The position numbers were made by a program, and so were the translations under genes. Of a stretch of 7,622 nucleotides of DNA, positions 4,965 to 7,622 are shown in pieces (positions within the stretch are counted from its first letter, which is position 1; each line of letters begins with the position of its first letter). This DNA is from JANWHZ01 sp964527385 (GTDB lineage Bacteria > Patescibacteriota > Saccharimonadia > Saccharimonadales > UBA4665): assembly GCA_964527385.1 (NCBI GenBank), contig CAZGPZ010000048.1, positions 1 through 7,622 on the forward strand, written 5' to 3'. Below the pieces are notes generated by a model. It was not told the DNA's origin, ran no database searches, and saw only the letters and a program-made list of their open reading frames with translations.

Positions 4965-6403
4965 ATAACCCCTTGCACTACATCGCGCGGTACCGGCCAC
5001 GACTCACTAAAGAGCAGGCGGAGGAAATGCGCGCCTCTGAACCGACCATTTTCGTCATATTCGGCATCACGGGCAATTTGGCGCAGAAGAAGTTATTGCC
5101 GGCGCTTTATCACCTCATGAAGGACGACTTGCTCCACGAGCACACCGAAATCATTGGTATATCACGGCACAAATTGGACATGGACGATATGCTCGGCAAG
5201 GTGGAACTATGCGTGCTCGAGGAGGACAAAACATGCGACCCGAAAGTAATTACCGCGTTCAAGAAACGCCTCAAGCTCATCCAACTCGACCCGCTCAAAG
5301 CCGCTGATTACGACCATCTTTTGCACGTCATGAACCAGATAGAAGACAAGCACGGCATGTGCATGAACCGGCTGTACTACCTCTCGATACCGCCACAAGT
5401 GTACGAGCCGGTAATAGAGCATCTGGGCTCCCGCGGTTTGAACAAGGGTTGCCCGCACCACAAGGGGGAGGCCCGGCTGCTCGTCGAAAAACCGTTCGGG
5501 TACGACCTCACATCGGCCAAAGAACTGGTAAAAAACATCGAGAGGCATTTTAGCGAGGAACAAGTATTTCGCATCGACCATTACCTTGCCAAAGAAACGG
5601 CGCAAAACATACTGGTATTCCGGGAGCAAAACCCGATTTTCTCGCGCGAGTGGGATGCACGGCACATCAGCGCGATCGACCTTTTATTCAGCGAGAAAAT
5701 CGGCGTCGAGGGCAGGAAAGACTTCTACGACAATGTCGGCGCGATGCGCGATGTCGTCCAGAACCATCTTATGCAGTTGCTGGCGCTGGTGACATGCGAG
5801 CTGCCCGTGGATATAAAGAGCACGACGTTGCACCGCGCAAAGCAAACACTGCTTGCCACCATCAAGCCAGTCAACCTACAAAAGGACATTATTATACGAG
5901 GGCAATACGAGGGCTACCAGCAAGAAGTTGAGAATCCCGGCTCGACGACTGAAACATACATCCGCTTGCCGCTGCATATAGATAATCGCCGCTGGCGCGG
6001 CGTGGCGGTCACCATGACGGCGGGCAAAGCCCTGACGGCAAAAGAAACGTCCATCACCGTGACATTCGGTCGTGGCAGTTTGCGGCATACGAACCGCTTG
6101 CGTTTCCGCATCCAGCCGAATGAAGGTATTGGCGTGGAGCTGACCGCAAAGCGCCCGGGCTTCGAAAACAAGACGCAAGAGGTGTTGATGGACTTCAGCT
6201 ACAATGGCAGTTTCGGCGACCCTGAGCACCCTGACGCCTACGAACGCGTGCTCGTCGATGCCGTCAAAGGGGACCATACATTGTTCGCAACGAGCGGCGA
6301 AGTGCTTGAATCATGGCGGATCGTCCAGCCTTTGCTTAGCGCTTGGTCGATGTCAAAGGTCCAACCTACCACGTACGAACCAGGCTCCAACGGACCGGCA
6401 TAA
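4961..6403 (+). CDS. zwf: Glucose-6-phosphate 1-dehydrogenase
   Basis: This enzyme oxidises glucose-6-phosphate to 6-phosphogluconolactone with reduction of NAD(P), the entry step of the pathway. The 480-residue length is normal for the family. The signature RIDHYLAKE (204-212) supplies the Asp206-His207 pair and Lys211, and QNH (His269) in the RDVVQNHLMQ segment supplies the proposed catalytic base. EKPFG (176-180), the EKIGVEGR segment (245-252), RIQPNEGI (383-390) and the YERVLVD segment (428-434) are also family hallmarks. Two spots are unusual: the nucleotide loop is GITGNL (35-40) where most members have an Asp in GxxGDL, and TAGK (353-356) replaces the common R-x-G-K. The start overlaps the gnd stop (ATGA) and has no Shine-Dalgarno of its own, so translation probably relies on gnd. 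Confidence 0.96.
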   Translation: MNNPLHYIARYRPRLTKEQAEEMRASEPTIFVIFGITGNLAQKKLLPALYHLMKDDLLHEHTEIIGISRHKLDMDDMLGKVELCVLEEDKTCDPKVITAFKKRLKLIQLDPLKAADYDHLLHVMNQIEDKHGMCMNRLYYLSIPPQVYEPVIEHLGSRGLNKGCPHHKGEARLLVEKPFGYDLTSAKELVKNIERHFSEEQVFRIDHYLAKETAQNILVFREQNPIFSREWDARHISAIDLLFSEKIGVEGRKDFYDNVGAMRDVVQNHLMQLLALVTCELPVDIKSTTLHRAKQTLLATIKPVNLQKDIIIRGQYEGYQQEVENPGSTTETYIRLPLHIDNRRWRGVAVTMTAGKALTAKETSITVTFGRGSLRHTNRLRFRIQPNEGIGVELTAKRPGFENKTQEVLMDFSYNGSFGDPEHPDAYERVLVDAVKGDHTLFATSGEVLESWRIVQPLLSAWSMSKVQPTTYEPGSNGPA

Positions 6404-6424
6404 GCGTGTTCGCAGCAGATGTTC

Positions 6425-6430
6425 TATACT
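6425..6430 (+). promoter_or_regulatory. -10 box of the MarP-like gene, predicted leaderless
   Basis: TATACT at 6425-6430 is followed by seven bases (AAAAAAG) and the ATG at 6438, putting the expected transcription start on the start codon. No Shine-Dalgarno is present. The box lies in the 34-base gap after zwf and no terminator separates the two genes, so read-through from the operon is also possible. A -35 hexamer is not recognisable. Confidence 0.5.
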
Positions 6431-6437
6431 AAAAAAG

Positions 6438-7607
6438 ATGTCATTGGTTGATGCTCTTATCCTATTCCTGCTGATCGGCGCGCTGGTGCGCGGCGCGGAG
6501 CTTGGCTTCGTGCACCAACTGTTTTCAACGGCAGGATTTTTCCTAGGACTCTTTTTTGGAGCGGCGCTCGTGCCATTCACGGTCGGGCACGCCAGCACGC
6601 CGCTGGCGCGCTTTGGCATCACGCTGGCGACGACGCTCGGCATAGCGCTGGTTTGCATGGCAGCCGGTGAAATAGTCGGCACCGCAATAAAACACCGACT
6701 GCAAATCAAAGAGATGCTAAATAGGGTCGACGGCGGGCTAGGTTCTGCCATTGCTGCCATCTCGTTATTCCTCACCGTTTGGCTGTCCGCGGCAGTGCTG
6801 GTCGCATTGCCATTCACTAACCTTCAGTCGGAGATACGGGACTCATGGATAATATCGAAACTTGACCACACTTTGCCGCCGACACCCGGCGTGATTGCCG
6901 GGCTGAGCCGGTTAGTAGCCCCGAACGGCTTCCCGAACGTCTTTAGCGGCATCGAGCCAACACCGACCCCGGCGACGCTGCCGACACCGAAAGCGCTGTC
7001 ACGCGCCGTCACCAAAGACCGGGCGTCCGTCGTCAAAATCCAAGGGATCGGCTGCGGGGGTATCGTTAGCGGCTCTGGGTTCGTGGTCGGCACCAATATG
7101 GTAGCCACGAATGCACATGTTGTCGCCGGTATCAGTAGCCCATACATTATCGACGGAAATGGCCGGCACGTCGCGACGGCCATATGGTTCGACCCGGACT
7201 TGGATTTTGCCGTCCTAAGAGCAAACAACCTTGCTGGCAAACCGCTCGCTTTCGACACGAACACCATCTCGCACGGCACGCCCGGGGGCGTCCTTGGCTA
7301 CCCAGGCGGCGGGTCGTTCACCGCGGACACGGCAGCAGTCTTGGATGAATTCAATGCCAAAGGCCAAAACATCTACAACGAAGGAACTATTCACCGCGAG
7401 GTCTATTCAATCCAGGCGACTGTCGTGCCGGGAAACTCTGGCGGCCCACTCGTCGCGCTTGACGGCTCGGTCATGGGCGTCGTCTTCGCGACATCAACTG
7501 ATTACAACAACGTCGGTTATGCACTCAGTAATGGCCAGGTAATCCAAGAGATCGGCCAAGCGAAGGCAAGCAACCGCCCCGTGAGCACGGGCAAATGTGC
7601 CGAATAA
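6438..7607 (+). CDS. MarP-like membrane serine protease (CvpA domain plus chymotrypsin-like protease)
   Basis: The 389-residue protein joins an N-terminal CvpA/colicin-V-production-type membrane domain to a trypsin-fold protease. Four hydrophobic segments lie near 4-18, 27-47, 58-81 and 102-126. A Pro/Thr-rich linker (about 172-184) leads to the protease with His227 in TNAHVVAG, Asp256 in DLDFAVLR and Ser334 in VPGNSGGPL, a complete catalytic triad. The protease would face the outside. C206, just before the SGSGFVV strand, and C387, at the extreme C terminus, match the disulfide pair of Mycobacterium tuberculosis MarP. That enzyme processes a peptidoglycan hydrolase and gives acid resistance; the same role here is inferred. 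The frame is open upstream to 6204 inside zwf, but ATG 6438 begins exactly at the CvpA domain and follows a -10 box. Confidence 0.9.
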   Translation: MSLVDALILFLLIGALVRGAELGFVHQLFSTAGFFLGLFFGAALVPFTVGHASTPLARFGITLATTLGIALVCMAAGEIVGTAIKHRLQIKEMLNRVDGGLGSAIAAISLFLTVWLSAAVLVALPFTNLQSEIRDSWIISKLDHTLPPTPGVIAGLSRLVAPNGFPNVFSGIEPTPTPATLPTPKALSRAVTKDRASVVKIQGIGCGGIVSGSGFVVGTNMVATNAHVVAGISSPYIIDGNGRHVATAIWFDPDLDFAVLRANNLAGKPLAFDTNTISHGTPGGVLGYPGGGSFTADTAAVLDEFNAKGQNIYNEGTIHREVYSIQATVVPGNSGGPLVALDGSVMGVVFATSTDYNNVGYALSNGQVIQEIGQAKASNRPVSTGKCAE

Positions 7608-7616
7608 TGCTATACT
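7608..7616 (+). promoter_or_regulatory. Extended -10 promoter for the gene beyond the right edge
   Basis: TGC then TATACT directly follows the TAA stop of the protease gene and is a full consensus-like extended -10. The expected transcription start is at about 7623, one base past the window. By analogy with the other boxes here, the next gene may be leaderless and begin at or just after the edge. Confidence 0.45.
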
Positions 7617-7622
7617 TTTGAC

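Noticed and set aside
6204..6437. N-terminal extension of the MarP-like protein inside zwf
   Set aside because: It overlaps the conserved C-terminal domain of zwf in another frame, and the CvpA membrane domain begins exactly at ATG 6438.

Overview
The window looks like a compact bacterial chromosome segment using the standard bacterial code: TGA ends two of the genes and TAA or TAG the others. The best guess for the organism is a Candidatus Saccharibacteria (TM7) type genome. This rests on protein character (divergent oxidative pentose phosphate enzymes in one cluster, a small RRM protein, a MarP-like membrane protease) and on very tight gene packing. It is an inference, because no taxonomic marker is complete in the window.

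Layout, left to right. The left edge cuts a tRNA-Glu(TTC) gene on the minus strand, of which the first 36 bases remain, with its own extended -10 promoter. A one-segment membrane-anchored protein of unknown function follows on the plus strand (177-785). It converges, with only 15 bases between stops, on a minus-strand ABC exporter half-transporter (801-2594). A 236-base divergent intergenic region then holds the exporter promoter and a strong promoter (TTTACA-N17-TATAAA with TGn) for a small RRM RNA-binding protein (2831-3121). The rbp mRNA should have a leader of about 136 bases carrying several inverted repeats, one of which would bury its Shine-Dalgarno sequence. A strong intrinsic terminator closes the gene. 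The next intergenic region carries a 103-bp element with perfect 29-bp inverted repeats.

The second half is a complete oxidative pentose phosphate operon in the order pgl-gnd-zwf (3374-6403). It covers glucose-6-phosphate to ribulose-5-phosphate and is written in reverse pathway order, with a 22-base gap and then an ATGA stop/start overlap. A MarP-like CvpA/serine-protease fusion (6438-7607) follows 34 bases later with its own -10 element. The window ends just after another TGCTATACT box that probably drives the next gene.

A recurring feature is promoter grammar. Several genes (pgl, the marP-like gene, the ABC exporter) have a -10 hexamer only 6-7 bases before the most sensible ATG. This predicts leaderless mRNAs beside genes with conventional Shine-Dalgarno sites (gnd, rbp). 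The most unusual part is the rbp leader, where a sequestered ribosome site and matching 5'/3' UTR motifs suggest post-transcriptional autoregulation or temperature control.
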